Notes: generated by a model from the letters alone, not told the origin. DNA of 63,108 bases from an uncultured Lysobacteraceae bacterium (GCA_946480825.1 CAMLLG010000015.1:1-63108), one strand, 5' to 3'. Counted from the stretch's first letter, positions 37,539-47,630 are shown. Translations and numbers: made by a program.

Positions 37539-37549
37539 GCATGGCCGGC

Positions 37550-37576
37550 CGGGCGCCTGCGGGCGCCCGGTTTTTG
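37550..37576 (+). terminator. Terminator after the barrel protein
   Basis: A 9-bp stem CCGGGCGCC/GGCGCCCGG with a TGCG loop, followed by TTTTT. Confidence 0.88.
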
Positions 37577-37649
37577 CGTCGCACCATTGGTGCGATCTAT
37601 CGAAATCGGCTGTGGAGGGTCATTTTGTGACCCGAAATTCCACTCAGCG

Positions 37650-38672
37650 TCAGTTCCAGCTCAACACGACCTTGCCCGATTTCCCGGATTCCATCAGATC
37701 GAAGCCTTTCTGGAATTCGTCGATCGGCAACTGATGGCTGAGCACCTTGCCGAGCGGGAAGCCGGACAGCACCAACTGCGTCATCTTGTACCAGGTCTCG
37801 TACATGCGGCGTCCGTAGATGCCGTGGAGCGTCAGGCCCTTGAAGATGATGCGGTCCCAGTCGACGCCGGCGCCCTTCGGCAGGATGCCGAGCAGCGCGA
37901 TCTTGCCGCCGTGGTACATGCAGTCGAGCATGTCGTTGAAGGCGCGCGGGTTGCCGCTCATCTCCAGGCCGACGTCGAAGCCCTCCATGTGGAGGTCCTT
38001 CATGACGTCCTTCAGCGAGGTGTTGCTGACGTTGACCACGCGCGTGGCGCCCATGTCGGCGGCCAGCTTCAGGCGGTAATCGTTCACGTCGGTGACCACC
38101 ACGTTGCGCGCGCCGATGTGTTTGCAGATGCCCGCCGCCATCACTCCGATCGGGCCGGCGCCGGTGATCAGTACGTCCTCGCCGACCACGTCGAATTCCA
38201 GCGCGCAGTGCGCGGCGTTGCCGTAGGGGTCGAAGAACGCGGCCAGTTCGCTGGGGATCTGGTCCGGGATCGGCCACAGGTTGCTGGAGGGCATGACCAG
38301 ATACTCGGCGAAGGCGCCGTTGCGGTTCACGCCGATGCCGACCGTGTTCGGGCACAGATGCGGTTTGCCGGCGCGGCAGTTGCGGCAGTGGCCGCAGACG
38401 ATATGGCCTTCGGCCGAGACCCGTTGCCCGAGGCGGTAACCGGTGACGCCCTGGCCCATCTCGACGATGCGGCCGACGAACTCGTGGCCGATGACCAGCC
38501 CGGGCTTGATCGTGCGCTGGCTCCACTCGTCCCACAGATAGATGTGCAGATCGGTGCCGCAGATCGCGGTCTTCTCCAGCTTGATCAGCACCTCGTTGGC
38601 GCCGGGCGAGGGGACCGGAACCTCTTCCATCCAGATGCCTTTGCCGGCTTCGCGCTTCACCAGCGCTTTCAT
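37650..38672 (-). CDS. tdh: L-Threonine 3-dehydrogenase
   Basis: Zinc-dependent MDR enzyme oxidising threonine to 2-amino-3-ketobutyrate with NAD+. The 340 residues match the family length. Catalytic zinc ligands are in [12 protein letters not shown] and GHEFVG; the structural zinc cysteines in [18 protein letters not shown]; the NAD motif is [14 protein letters not shown] 38672 begins [14 protein letters not shown] as in other Tdh proteins; an ATG six codons upstream (38690) is the alternative. No clear SD favours either. Confidence 0.95.
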   Translation of the reverse strand: MKALVKREAGKGIWMEEVPVPSPGANEVLIKLEKTAICGTDLHIYLWDEWSQRTIKPGLVIGHEFVGRIVEMGQGVTGYRLGQRVSAEGHIVCGHCRNCRAGKPHLCPNTVGIGVNRNGAFAEYLVMPSSNLWPIPDQIPSELAAFFDPYGNAAHCALEFDVVGEDVLITGAGPIGVMAAGICKHIGARNVVVTDVNDYRLKLAADMGATRVVNVSNTSLKDVMKDLHMEGFDVGLEMSGNPRAFNDMLDCMYHGGKIALLGILPKGAGVDWDRIIFKGLTLHGIYGRRMYETWYKMTQLVLSGFPLGKVLSHQLPIDEFQKGFDLMESGKSGKVVLSWN

Positions 38673-38922
38673 CGTGGTCGTCGCGGCCATGGAGCTGCCC
38701 GTCGCAGTGGTTGGGGCGCGAATTATACGCCCCGGCTTGCGGCCGTCCCCGCGGGGCGCGACGCCGGAAGCGCCATGCCGTCGCGTATGGATGCGATGCC
38801 TGCGGCCGACAGTGCGACGCCGGTCGCATCGCGGTGCCCGGGCACATGACCATTGGACATGGTCCCCGCCCGCGGCGAACCGATACACTCGTGCTCTTTG
38901 TCCAGCCGTCCGAGAACACGCC

Positions 38923-41109
38923 ATGCCCCGTTACGGTATCGCTCCCTCTTTGCTCGCCGCCGCGACCGTCGCATTCGTCGCCGGCGCCATGTCTCCCGCC
39001 GCGACCGCCGTCGAAGGCATGTGGGTGCCGCAGCAGTTGCCCGAGATCGCGGGGCCGCTGAAGACCGCCGGCCTCAAGCTCACGCCGAAACAATTGAGCG
39101 ACCTCACCGGCGACCCGCTGGGCGCGGTGGTGTCGCTGGGCGGCTGCACCGCGAGCTTCGTGTCGCCGCAGGGTCTGGTCACCACCAATCACCACTGCGC
39201 CTATGGCGCGATCCAGCTGAATTCGACGCCGGACAGGAATCTCATCAAGGATGGCTTCAATGCGCCGACCCAGGCCCAGGAGCTGAGCGCCGGCCCGAAT
39301 GCCCGCATTTATGTTCTGGACCGCATCGACGACGTGACCACCCAGGTCCGCGCCGCGATCCAGGCCGCGCCCGACGCGCTGGCGCGCAGCCAGGCCCGCG
39401 ATGCGATCGAGAAGCGTCTGATCGCCGATTGCGAAGCCACGCCGGGTTATCGCTGCAACCTGTACAGCTTCTTCGGCGGCGGCACGTACCGCCTGTTCCG
39501 CAATCTCGAGATCAGGGACGTCCGTCTGGTCTATGCGCCGCCCGGCAGCGTCGGCAATTACGGCGGCGAAGTGGACAACTGGATGTGGCCGCGCCACACC
39601 GGTGATTTCGCCTTCTACCGCGCCTATGTCGGCCGCGACGGCCGTCCCGCCGCGTACTCGACCGACAACGTGCCGTACCGGCCGAAGCAGTGGCTGAAGA
39701 TCGCCGACAAACCGCTGGCCGCCGGCGATTTCGTCATGGTGGCCGGTTATCCGGGCAGCACCAACCGTTACGCGCTGGCCGAGGAATTCGCCAACACCGC
39801 GGACTGGACCTATCCCACCATCAGCCGCCACAACAAGGCGGTGGTGGCGCTGGTCGACGCCGAGGGCCGCAAGACGCCGGACATCGCGGTCAAATACGCC
39901 AGCATCGTGCGCAGTTGGGAGAACGTGCTGAAGAATTACGACGGCCAGCTCGAAGGCTTCGAGCGCATGGGCGCGTCGGGCATCAAGGAGAAACAGGAGC
40001 AGGCGGTGCTGACCTGGCTGCGCAAGCGCGGCAAGGCCGGCGCGCCGGCGCTGGAGGCCTACGACACGCTGCGTTCGCTGAATGCCCAGGCGCAGGCCAC
40101 GCGCGAGCGCGATCTGGTCCTCGGCCGCCTCGGCGGCAACGGCGTGCTGTCGGCCGCCACCCAGCTGTACCGGCTGTCGATCGAGCGCGAGAAGGCCGAT
40201 GCCGACCGCGAGCCCGGTTTCCAGCAGCGCGACCTCGCCGGCATCGAAGGCGGCATGCGCCAGATGGAGCGTCGCTATCACCCGACCATGGATCGCGAAA
40301 TGATGCGCTACTGGCTGGGCCAGTACGTGCGTCTGCCGAAGGAACAGCGCCTGCAGCCGCTGGACGCATGGTTGAAGGGCAACGACGACAAGGCCATCGC
40401 CGCGGCGCTGAAATCCTTGTCCGCGACCAAGCTGGGCAATACCGACGAGCGTCTGCGCTGGATGAAGGCGGACCGCAAGGAATTCGAGCGCAGCAAGGAT
40501 CCGGCGATCCGCTATGCGGTGGCGATGATGCCGACGCTGCTGCGGCTGGAAGAAGCGCGCAAGTCGCGCGCCGGCGACAGCATGATGGCGCGTCCGGTGT
40601 TCCTGCAGGCGGTGGCCGAGTACAAGAAGAGCAGGGGCGAGGCGGTTTATCCCGACGCCAATGGCTCCCTGCGCATCACCTTCGGCAACGTGACCGGCTA
40701 CACCAAGCGCGACGGCGCGCGACAGAAGCCGTTCACCCTGCTGGAGGAAGTGGCCGCGAAGGCGACCGGGCAGGAGCCCTTCGATGCGCCGCAGGCGCAG
40801 CTGGAGGCGATCCGCGCGAAGCGTTACGGCGGTCTCGCCGACAAGAAGCTCGGCACGGTGCCGGTGAATTTTCTCGCCGACCTGGATATCACCGGCGGCA
40901 ACTCCGGTTCGCCGGTGCTCGACGCGAATGGTCGTCTGGTCGGTCTCGCGTTCGACGGCAACTGGGAGTCGGTGAGTTCGAACTGGGTGTTCGATCCGGC
41001 CGTGACCCGCATGATCTCGGTCGACCAGCGTTACATGCGCTGGATCATGCAGGAAGTGTTCCCGGCGCCGCAGTTGCTGCAGGAAATGGGCGTGCCGGCG
41101 AAGAAGTGA
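38923..41109 (+). CDS. S46-family dipeptidyl-peptidase (DPP7/DAP BII-like)
   Basis: A 728-residue periplasmic serine peptidase that removes N-terminal dipeptides. The signal peptide spans about residues 1-29. The chymotrypsin-like triad is visible: His91 in [13 protein letters not shown], Asp in [16 protein letters not shown] and Ser661 in [13 protein letters not shown]. The S1 position is Gly (AFDGNWES), which in S46 enzymes favours hydrophobic P1 residues (DPP7/DAP BII) rather than acidic ones (Arg in DPP11). A large helical domain is inserted between the halves. Involved in peptide nutrition. Confidence 0.93.
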   Translation: MPRYGIAPSLLAAATVAFVAGAMSPAATAVEGMWVPQQLPEIAGPLKTAGLKLTPKQLSDLTGDPLGAVVSLGGCTASFVSPQGLVTTNHHCAYGAIQLNSTPDRNLIKDGFNAPTQAQELSAGPNARIYVLDRIDDVTTQVRAAIQAAPDALARSQARDAIEKRLIADCEATPGYRCNLYSFFGGGTYRLFRNLEIRDVRLVYAPPGSVGNYGGEVDNWMWPRHTGDFAFYRAYVGRDGRPAAYSTDNVPYRPKQWLKIADKPLAAGDFVMVAGYPGSTNRYALAEEFANTADWTYPTISRHNKAVVALVDAEGRKTPDIAVKYASIVRSWENVLKNYDGQLEGFERMGASGIKEKQEQAVLTWLRKRGKAGAPALEAYDTLRSLNAQAQATRERDLVLGRLGGNGVLSAATQLYRLSIEREKADADREPGFQQRDLAGIEGGMRQMERRYHPTMDREMMRYWLGQYVRLPKEQRLQPLDAWLKGNDDKAIAAALKSLSATKLGNTDERLRWMKADRKEFERSKDPAIRYAVAMMPTLLRLEEARKSRAGDSMMARPVFLQAVAEYKKSRGEAVYPDANGSLRITFGNVTGYTKRDGARQKPFTLLEEVAAKATGQEPFDAPQAQLEAIRAKRYGGLADKKLGTVPVNFLADLDITGGNSGSPVLDANGRLVGLAFDGNWESVSSNWVFDPAVTRMISVDQRYMRWIMQEVFPAPQLLQEMGVPAKK

Positions 41110-41165
41110 GTCGCGCGCTCATCGCGGCAGCCAAGTCGGCAAGTCATCGCATCATCAAGTCATCG

Positions 41166-41195
41166 CGGAAACGGCGGCCTCGGCCGCCGTTTCCG
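41166..41195. terminator. Terminator after the S46 peptidase
   Basis: A perfect stem CGGAAACGGCGG.../...CCGCCGTTTCCG with 14 pairs and a very short loop, between convergent genes. Confidence 0.75.
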
Positions 41196-41251
41196 TATGC
41201 GTCGTCGGGCATGCATCGTCCTGCATGCGTCGCCCGACATTCGTCGTGCGA

Positions 41252-41497
41252 TCAGTCCCGCGGCAGGCAGAGCGCGTAGCCGTTGGAATAGCGCGCGCTG
41301 GTCTTGCCCCACGCGGTGTGGTTGCCGTAGCAGTCGATCGCGCGATAGCCGATGGTGTTGCCGGCGGCGTCGAAGTAGTAATAGAACTCGCCGATGGCCG
41401 TCGGCCCGGGTGCTGCGGCGACGGCCGCGCCGATCGCGAGGGCCGCGCCGAATGCGAGCGCGATCTTCGTGCTGCGGCGCATGATCGAAGTCTTCAT
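41252..41497 (-). CDS. Small secreted protein (DUF6289-like)
   Basis: An 81-residue protein with a basic start (MKTSIMRRSTK), a hydrophobic signal core and cleavage near AAVAA. The mature ~47 residues contain EFYYYFDAAGNTIGYRAIDC, then YGNHTAWGKTS and a last Cys in YALCLPRD, so one disulfide is likely. The YYYFxD...G...C layout recalls the small DUF6289 proteins, from memory. A strong AAGGAAGG SD precedes ATG 41497. Function unknown. Confidence 0.65.
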   Translation of the reverse strand: MKTSIMRRSTKIALAFGAALAIGAAVAAAPGPTAIGEFYYYFDAAGNTIGYRAIDCYGNHTAWGKTSARYSNGYALCLPRD

Positions 41498-41904
41498 CGT
41501 TCCTTCCTTTTCCGTGGAGTCCCGCCGGGAAATCCGGCGTGTCGAATCTAACCGCTGCGGAATCGCCAAAACGTTATCCACGCAGCACTTCGATCATGGC
41601 CGGCGGCGACCCGTGCCCCGTAGGCGTTCGCGAAGCGCCGATGCCGTCGAGAGCGGGATGGTTTCGATTGCAACCGTTGGCCGCGACGGCCGGCGCGTAT
41701 CCGGCCTTTGCAGCGTCCGCATCCTCTGCTAGTCTCGCCGGGTCGCGGATTCCCATGCCAGCCGGCCCCGTCTCCCGACCCGCAGGTGCAGCGCCCTTCG
41801 AACTCACCCCGAGTTCAGGCGTCTCCACCGTTCAGCGTCATCGCTATGCGTCGTGCCGGCTGCAGGGCTCCGCGGGATTCCTTTCCCCACATGGAGCGCT
41901 CGAA
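41498..41904. other. Gene-free 407-base divergent interval upstream of serA
   Basis: It holds the promoters of the small secreted protein (minus) and serA (plus). No good reading frame, strong hairpin or known riboswitch was recognised. The SD of serA is GGAG at 41893. Confidence 0.45.
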
Positions 41905-43482
41905 ATGAAAGTCTTGGCATGCGACGGTATCCACGAAGACGGCCTTGCGATGTTCCGCGACGCCGGTTGGACCGTCGAAATTTCCGATCCGATCAAAGAC
42001 CCCGCCAAACTCGCCGCCGCACTCGACGGCGTGGACGCGCTGCTCGTGCGCTCGGCCACGCTGGTCGGCGCCGATGCGATCGAGGCCGCGAAGCATCTCA
42101 AGGTCATCGGGCGCGCCGGCGCGGGCGTCGACACCATCGACGTCGATGCCGCCACCGCCAAGGGCATCGCGGTGATGAACGCGCCCGACGGCAACACCCT
42201 CGCCGCCGCCGAACACGCGATTTCGCTGCTGTTCTCGCTCGCCCGCCATGTCCCCAAGGCCGACGCCGGCATGAAGGCCGGGCAGTGGCCCAAGGCCGGC
42301 CTCACCGGTTTCGAACTCGAAGGCAAGCGCCTGGGCGTCATCGGCCTGGGCCGTATCGGCAGCACCGTCGCGCGCAAGGCGCAGGGTATCGGCATGGACG
42401 TGGCCGCGTACGACCCGTTCCTGCCGGCCGCGGCCGCCGCGAAGGGCAGTGTGGCGCTGAAAACGCTGGACGAGTTGCTGGCGTGGGCCGATATCATCAC
42501 CCTGCACATCCCGCGCACCAAGGACACCACCAACATCATCGGCGAAGCGCAGATGCGCGCGATGAAGAAGGGCGCGTATCTGGTCAACGCCGCGCGCGGC
42601 GGTCTGGTCGACGAGGACGCGCTGCTGCGCCAGCTCGACGAGGGCCATCTCGCCGGCGCCGCGCTCGACACCTTCGCTACCGAACCGCTGCAGGCCGATT
42701 CGCCGCTGCGCGCGCATCCGAAGCTCATCCTCACCCCGCATCTGGGCGCATCCACCAGCGAAGCGCAGCAGGCGGTCAGCACCATCCTCGCGAAACAGAT
42801 CATCGATTTCGCCGCGACCGGCGCGGTCGCCGGCTGCGTCAACCTGCCGCCGCTCACCGCCGAGGCCGCGCGCGAAGTCGGCCCGTGGATGCCGCTGATG
42901 TCGGCGCTGGGGCGTCTCGCCGTGCGCCTCGTGCGCGCGCCCACGCGCCTGGAAATCACCTACGCCGGCCGCACCGATGCGCTCGACACGCGGCCGCTGA
43001 CGCGTCTGCTGGTCGCGGCGCTGCTCGGCACCTCGTCGGGCCGCGTCACGCCGGTGAATGCGCTGCAGGAAGCCGCGTCGCGCGGATTGACGGTCGCCGA
43101 AACCGTCGGCGGCGACGGCGACGGGTTCGATCGTCTGCTGAAGGTGCGCGTGGTCGGCGACAACGGTGCCGGGAAGATCCGCACCCGCGAAATCGAAGCC
43201 ACCCTGCATCGCGGCCCGCGCGTGGTCCGCCTCGACGGCGTCGAGATCGAATTCGATCCGCTCGCGCACGTGCTGCTGATGCGCAACGAAGACCGTCCGG
43301 GCATGATCGGTCAGGTCGGTTCGCAGCTCGGCGCGGCCGGCGTGAACATCGTGAACTTCGCGCTCGGCGCGGCCGGCGACGGTCAGGCGCGCGCGGCGAT
43401 CACGGTCGACAAGCCGCTGAACGACGAACAGATCGCGACGCTGAAGTCGGTGCCGGGCATCCTGTCGCTGCAGCAGGTCTGA
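41905..43482 (+). CDS. serA: D-3-phosphoglycerate dehydrogenase
   Basis: First enzyme of serine synthesis, oxidising 3-phosphoglycerate. The 525-residue long form has the substrate domain (MKVLACDGIHEDGL, VRSATLV), the NAD fold LGVIGLGRIGSTVA, NAARGGLVDE, the catalytic His in LTPHLGASTSEAQ, an allosteric substrate-binding (ASB) domain around residues 320-450 and a C-terminal ACT domain (NEDRPGMIGQVGSQLGAAGVNI). The long N-terminal extension possible upstream lacks any homology. The phosphatase gene follows 8 bases later. Confidence 0.95.
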   Translation: MKVLACDGIHEDGLAMFRDAGWTVEISDPIKDPAKLAAALDGVDALLVRSATLVGADAIEAAKHLKVIGRAGAGVDTIDVDAATAKGIAVMNAPDGNTLAAAEHAISLLFSLARHVPKADAGMKAGQWPKAGLTGFELEGKRLGVIGLGRIGSTVARKAQGIGMDVAAYDPFLPAAAAAKGSVALKTLDELLAWADIITLHIPRTKDTTNIIGEAQMRAMKKGAYLVNAARGGLVDEDALLRQLDEGHLAGAALDTFATEPLQADSPLRAHPKLILTPHLGASTSEAQQAVSTILAKQIIDFAATGAVAGCVNLPPLTAEAAREVGPWMPLMSALGRLAVRLVRAPTRLEITYAGRTDALDTRPLTRLLVAALLGTSSGRVTPVNALQEAASRGLTVAETVGGDGDGFDRLLKVRVVGDNGAGKIRTREIEATLHRGPRVVRLDGVEIEFDPLAHVLLMRNEDRPGMIGQVGSQLGAAGVNIVNFALGAAGDGQARAAITVDKPLNDEQIATLKSVPGILSLQQV

Positions 43483-43490
43483 GGTCGACG

Positions 43491-44141
43491 ATGCGCATTC
43501 TCCTCGCACGCCACGGCGAAACGCCGTGGAACGCCGAAGGCCGCTATCAGGGCCAGATCGACATCCCACTGTCGCCGGTCGGCGAAGGCCAGGCGCGCGC
43601 GCTCGGTGCGCGCCTGGGCGACGTCCGCATCGATCGCGCCGTCGCTTCGCCGCTGACCCGCGCGAAGACCACCGCCGAGTTCGCGCTCGGCGATGCGCGG
43701 CACGCGCTGCTCGCCACCGATGCCGGACTGATGGAGATCGGTCACGGCGAATGGGAAGGGCTGCTCGCCAGCGAGATCCGCGACCGCGATCCCGACCGGC
43801 TGCAGGCGTGGCGCGACGCGCCGGACACGGTGCTGATGCCGGGGACGGGCGGCGAATCGCTGCAGCACGTGCTCGATCGCGCCTGGCCCGCGTTCGAACG
43901 CGCGCTCGCCGGGCTCGGCGACGATCAGACCCTGTTGCTGGTCGCGCACGATGCGGTCAATCGCGTGCTGCTGTGCCGCGTTCTCGGCATTCCGCTCAAC
44001 CGGCTGTGGAGTTTCCGTCAGGCGCCGGCCACGCTGAATCTGCTCGAAGGCCCGTCGGCGGATCGCATGGAAGTCGTGCGCCTGAACGACTGCGCGCATC
44101 ACACCGCGCTGTTCGGCGAAGCGGTGCATCGGGCGTTGTAA
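43491..44141 (+). CDS. Histidine phosphatase (phosphoglycerate mutase-like), possible phosphoserine phosphatase
   Basis: A 216-residue branch-1 histidine phosphatase: catalytic RHGETPWNAEGRYQGQ (His8), ASPLTRAKTTAEF, MEIGHGEWEGL and the second His in LLVAHDAVNRVLL. It lacks the length and insertions of true dPGM. Its coupling to serA (8-base gap) suggests the metal-independent phosphoserine phosphatase role known for some members of this family. CobC-like or broad phosphatase activity is equally allowed by sequence. Confidence 0.85.
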   Translation: MRILLARHGETPWNAEGRYQGQIDIPLSPVGEGQARALGARLGDVRIDRAVASPLTRAKTTAEFALGDARHALLATDAGLMEIGHGEWEGLLASEIRDRDPDRLQAWRDAPDTVLMPGTGGESLQHVLDRAWPAFERALAGLGDDQTLLLVAHDAVNRVLLCRVLGIPLNRLWSFRQAPATLNLLEGPSADRMEVVRLNDCAHHTALFGEAVHRAL

Positions 44142-44183
44142 CGCGGCCCCCTGGCCCGCCCACGATCCTCGATCGCTTCAAAC

Positions 44184-44207
44184 AATGATCGAACCGTTTC
44201 GATCATT
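44184..44207. terminator. Palindromic hairpin between convergent genes
   Basis: A perfect 10-bp inverted repeat AATGATCGAA/TTCGATCATT with a CCGT loop, downstream of the phosphatase gene. Confidence 0.6.
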
Positions 44208-44231
44208 GAAACGGTCGCCGGGAATCGCAAC

Positions 44232-44250
44232 GGCGGGCCAAGGGCCCGCC
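44232..44250. repeat. GTAGGGYGGGC palindrome, copy 2
   Basis: A perfect 8-bp inverted repeat GGCGGGCC/GGCCCGCC followed by CTACGG, directly against the stop of the aldo/keto reductase. On the minus strand it reads GTAGGGCGGGCCC, matching the element at 14300-14321. Confidence 0.55.
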
Positions 44251-45141
44251 CTACGGCACCGCTTTGTCGCGCGCCGCTTCCCACAGCGCATACCACGCAT
44301 CGCGCGGCAGCGGTGTCGCGCAGGCGCGCACGGCGTCGCGGATGCGTTCGATCTTGGTGCTGCCCAGCACCACGCGCGTGGCCGGCACCGATGCCACCCA
44401 GCGCAGCAGCAGCGAGGCAGGATCGAGGCCGAACTCGATCGACAGCGCATGCAATTGCGGCTGCAGGCGGCCGCCGATGGCCGACTGCGGATTCAGCAGA
44501 TCGCCGCCGCCGAGCGGCGACCACGCCTGCGCCTGCGCGCCGCGCGCGCGGATCGCGGCGAGCGTGCCGTCGTCGATCGCCGCGCTGTTCGCCAGCGACA
44601 GTTCGATCTGGTTCGCGATCACCGGCAGGCGACCATCCAAGAGCGCGATCGCGTGGGCATCGAAATTCGACACGCCGAACTCGCCGACGCGGCCCGCGCG
44701 CCGTTCGTCGCGCACCCAGTCGGCGATCTCCGTCGGCCGCAGCAGCGGATCGAAGCGGTGCAGCATCAGCGTCTCGACATGATCGACACCGAGCGCCGAC
44801 AGCGAATCGTCCAGCGCGCGCCGCAGGTGCGCGGCCGACAGGTCGTAGTACTGCACGCCGCGCGCGTTGCCGGGGCTGCCGGTCATGACGATGCCGACCT
44901 TCGCGATCAGCGCAAACCGCCGACGCAGGCCCGGCCGTGCGGCGAAGGCGGCGCCGACCAGCGCGTTGGTGGTGTGGCCACCGTAGATGTCGGCGAGGTC
45001 CAGCGTATCGATGCCGGCGTCGGCCGCGGCGTCGAGCAGGTGCGCCAACGCCATGGGCGACAGCCGTGCGCCCCATTCGCCGAAGCGCATGGCGCCGAGA
45101 ATCGGCGTCGATGCGGTGGACGACGTGTGCATGCGTGACAT
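44251..45141 (-). CDS. Aldo/keto reductase (YdhF-like)
   Basis: A 296-residue TIM-barrel NAD(P)H oxidoreductase. The catalytic tetrad is visible as Asp/Tyr in TLDLADIYGGH, Lys in ALIAKVGIV and His in TLMLHRFDPL. FGVSNFDAHAI and VVLGSTKIERI complete the AKR signature. The ATG at 45141 is one choice; an ATG three codons later (45132) is equally possible as no SD is evident. It is divergent from folC with only 50 bases between starts. Substrate unknown. Confidence 0.88.
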   Translation of the reverse strand: MSRMHTSSTASTPILGAMRFGEWGARLSPMALAHLLDAAADAGIDTLDLADIYGGHTTNALVGAAFAARPGLRRRFALIAKVGIVMTGSPGNARGVQYYDLSAAHLRRALDDSLSALGVDHVETLMLHRFDPLLRPTEIADWVRDERRAGRVGEFGVSNFDAHAIALLDGRLPVIANQIELSLANSAAIDDGTLAAIRARGAQAQAWSPLGGGDLLNPQSAIGGRLQPQLHALSIEFGLDPASLLLRWVASVPATRVVLGSTKIERIRDAVRACATPLPRDAWYALWEAARDKAVP

Positions 45142-45191
45142 GTTCGACCCAGTGCTGGCCGCGGATGGCGGCGACGCCCGATAATAGCCGC

Positions 45192-46490
45192 ATGACCGCA
45201 CGCACCCTGGCCGACTGGCTGGCCTTCATCGAGCGCCAGCATCCGAAAACGATTGCAATGGGGCTGGAGCGCGTGCGCGCCGTGGCCGATGCCATGGCGT
45301 CGCCAAGCTTGATGCCGTCTCGGCCGGCGCCGCACGTGATCACCGTCGGCGGCACCAACGGCAAGGGCTCGACCGTCGCCTTCATCGAGTCGATCGCCCG
45401 CGCCGCGGGTCTGCGCGTCGGCGCCTACACCTCGCCGCATCTGCTGCGCTACAACGAGCGCGTGCGCATCGATGGCGCCGATGCCGACGACGCGGCGCTG
45501 GTCGCCGCCTTCGAAGCGGTCGAAGCCGCGCGCGGCGGCATGCCCGGCGGCGGCGTGGCGCTGACCTATTTCGAATACGGCACGCTCGCGGCGCTGTGGC
45601 TGTTCGCCCGCAGCGATCTGGATCTCGTCGTGCTCGAAGTCGGGCTCGGCGGCCGGCTCGACGCGGTCAACATCGTCGATGCCGATGTCGCCGTCATCAC
45701 CACGGTCGATCTCGATCATCAGGATTGGCTCGGCGACGACATCGAAACCATCGGCGCGGAGAAGGCCGGCATCGCCCGCGCGTGGAAGCCCCTGGTGCTC
45801 GGCGACGACGATCCGCCGTCGCGCGTGCTCGGACATGCGTATGCCATCGGCGCGTCGGCGATCCGCATCGGCTGCGATTTCTTCTTCGAAGCGATCGACG
45901 CGGAGCGCTGGCGCTGGCGCGAGATCGGCTGCGAACTCGATCTGCCGATGCCGCGGCTCGCCGCGCCCGTGCAGTTGCGCAACGCCGCGGTCGCCATCGC
46001 CGCGCTGCGCGCGTTGCCGGTCGAACTGCCCGAGCGCGCCATCGCCGCCGGCGTGCGCGACGCGCGGGTGGCGGCGCGGCTGCAGCGCTTCGAACGCGAT
46101 GGCGTCGAAATCCTGATCGATGTCGGTCACAACCCGCAGGCGGCGCGCGCGCTGGCCGCATGGCTGGAGACGATGCCGGTGCCGGGGCCGACGTTCGCGG
46201 TCTTCGCGGCGCTGGCCGACAAGGACATCGCCGGCGTGGTCGACGCGCTGGCGGACCCGATCGATCGCTGGTGGTTGGCGGGCCTCGCCGACGCCGGCCC
46301 GCGCGGGCTGGACGTGGACGCCTTCGCCGAACGCCTATCGGGGACCGCCGCGGCGGGCGGCGAGCGTGGCACGACGGTCGCCGCGGCATTGGCCGCGGCC
46401 CGCGCGGCGATGGTTCCGGGTGGGCGGGTGCTGGTCTTCGGCTCGTTCCACACCGCGGCGGCCGCGTTGGCGGCGCTCGCGGGCGACTGA
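45192..46490 (+). CDS. folC: Bifunctional dihydrofolate synthase / folylpolyglutamate synthase
   Basis: Adds glutamate to dihydropteroate and folates using ATP. The 432-residue Mur-ligase-like protein has the P-loop VGGTNGKGSTVAF, TSPHLLRYNERVRI, EVGLGGRLDAVN and the DLDHQDWLG metal site, with the C-terminal IDVGHNPQAARAL motif. It is the first gene of a folC - SPOR - purF run, the same order as in many gammaproteobacteria. Confidence 0.95.
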   Translation: MTARTLADWLAFIERQHPKTIAMGLERVRAVADAMASPSLMPSRPAPHVITVGGTNGKGSTVAFIESIARAAGLRVGAYTSPHLLRYNERVRIDGADADDAALVAAFEAVEAARGGMPGGGVALTYFEYGTLAALWLFARSDLDLVVLEVGLGGRLDAVNIVDADVAVITTVDLDHQDWLGDDIETIGAEKAGIARAWKPLVLGDDDPPSRVLGHAYAIGASAIRIGCDFFFEAIDAERWRWREIGCELDLPMPRLAAPVQLRNAAVAIAALRALPVELPERAIAAGVRDARVAARLQRFERDGVEILIDVGHNPQAARALAAWLETMPVPGPTFAVFAALADKDIAGVVDALADPIDRWWLAGLADAGPRGLDVDAFAERLSGTAAAGGERGTTVAAALAAARAAMVPGGRVLVFGSFHTAAAALAALAGD

Positions 46491-46565
46491 ACATTCCGTC
46501 ATCGGTTCCCCCGGTCGGGCATGGCCGGCCGCGGCGTATAATCCGCGCGCTTCCTCCTTTTCCGG

Positions 46566-47630
46566 ATGCCGATGGACACTGGACTCAAACAGCGCCTCAT
46601 CGGCGCGGCCGTACTGGTCGCGCTCGCGGTGATTTTCCTGCCTATGCTGGTGAAGGGCCCGGCGCCCGACAGCGGCGTTTCCGATGTGTCCCTGAAGATG
46701 CCCGACGGCCCCGCAGGCGCCGTCGAAACCCGCGAACTGCCGCTTGTGATGCCGGGCGATGTGCCCAAGGGCGGCGCCGTGGGCATGGACGCGACGCCGG
46801 TGGATCGCCCGGCGGCGGCGACCGCCACGGCTTCGACCGGCACGACCGCGACCGGCACCGATCCGGCCGCAGCCGCAGACCCCAACGCGCCGCTCGTCGG
46901 CGACGCCCCCGCCACCAGTGCACTGCCGCCGACCGCCGCGGCCGGCGACTACGCCGTCCATTTCGGCGCCTACGCCAGCCAGAAGGGCGCCGACACCGTG
47001 GTCGCGCTGGCCAAGGCCGCCGCTCTGCCGGCCTACAGCGAGGCCACCACCGTGAACGGCAAGCCGGCGTTCCGGGTGCGCATCGGCCCCTACGCCACCC
47101 GCGCCGAGGCCGAAATCGTTCGCGTGAAGGCGCTCGAGGTGCGCAGCGATGTGCCGGTGAAGGTGGTCGCGCTCGACGCCGAACCGGCCGCAGTGCCCGC
47201 AGCGGCACCTGCCGTCACCACCGCTGTGGTCGAGCCGCCGAAGCCCGCACCCGCCAAGCCGGTCGAAGCGAAGCCGGAGCCCAAGCCCGAAGCCAAGCCT
47301 GTGGCTGCGAAACCCGCAGACCCCAAACCTGCGCCGGTGCCGGCCAAGCCGCCCGCACCCAAGCCGGCGGCGCCCGCGCCATCGGCGACCGCCAAGGTCG
47401 GTTTCGCGGTCCAGGTCGGTGCGTTCGGCGACGCCACCGAAGCCGGCGCGATGCGCGAACGGCTGCGCGCCGCCGGGTTCACCGCGTTCACCGAAACGGT
47501 GAACACCGACAAGGGCAAGCTCACCCGCGTGCGCGTCGGTCCGGTGCTCGACCGCGCCGCCGCGGACCAGCTGAAATCGCAGATCCAGGCCAAGACCGGC
47601 GTGGACGGCATCGTCCGTCCGCATCCGTAA
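46566..47630 (+). CDS. DedD-like SPOR protein with two SPOR domains
   Basis: A 354-residue inner-membrane protein with a single N-terminal helix (~8-28) and a periplasmic part. A first SPOR-like repeat (~residues 126-200) has [22 protein letters not shown] and [16 protein letters not shown] low-complexity Pro/Ala/Lys linker follows, then a second SPOR domain (~278-352) with [22 protein letters not shown] and [21 protein letters not shown] domains bind denuded glycan at the septum. E. coli DedD has one SPOR. ATG 46572 is an alternative start. The usual cvpA gene is absent before purF. Confidence 0.87.
   Translation: MPMDTGLKQRLIGAAVLVALAVIFLPMLVKGPAPDSGVSDVSLKMPDGPAGAVETRELPLVMPGDVPKGGAVGMDATPVDRPAAATATASTGTTATGTDPAAAADPNAPLVGDAPATSALPPTAAAGDYAVHFGAYASQKGADTVVALAKAAALPAYSEATTVNGKPAFRVRIGPYATRAEAEIVRVKALEVRSDVPVKVVALDAEPAAVPAAAPAVTTAVVEPPKPAPAKPVEAKPEPKPEAKPVAAKPADPKPAPVPAKPPAPKPAAPAPSATAKVGFAVQVGAFGDATEAGAMRERLRAAGFTAFTETVNTDKGKLTRVRVGPVLDRAAADQLKSQIQAKTGVDGIVRPHP

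Noticed and set aside
47200..47390. Pro/Ala/Lys repeats in the SPOR protein as a tandem-repeat locus
   Set aside because: The stretch is a low-complexity linker with imperfect codon repetition, common between SPOR domains.
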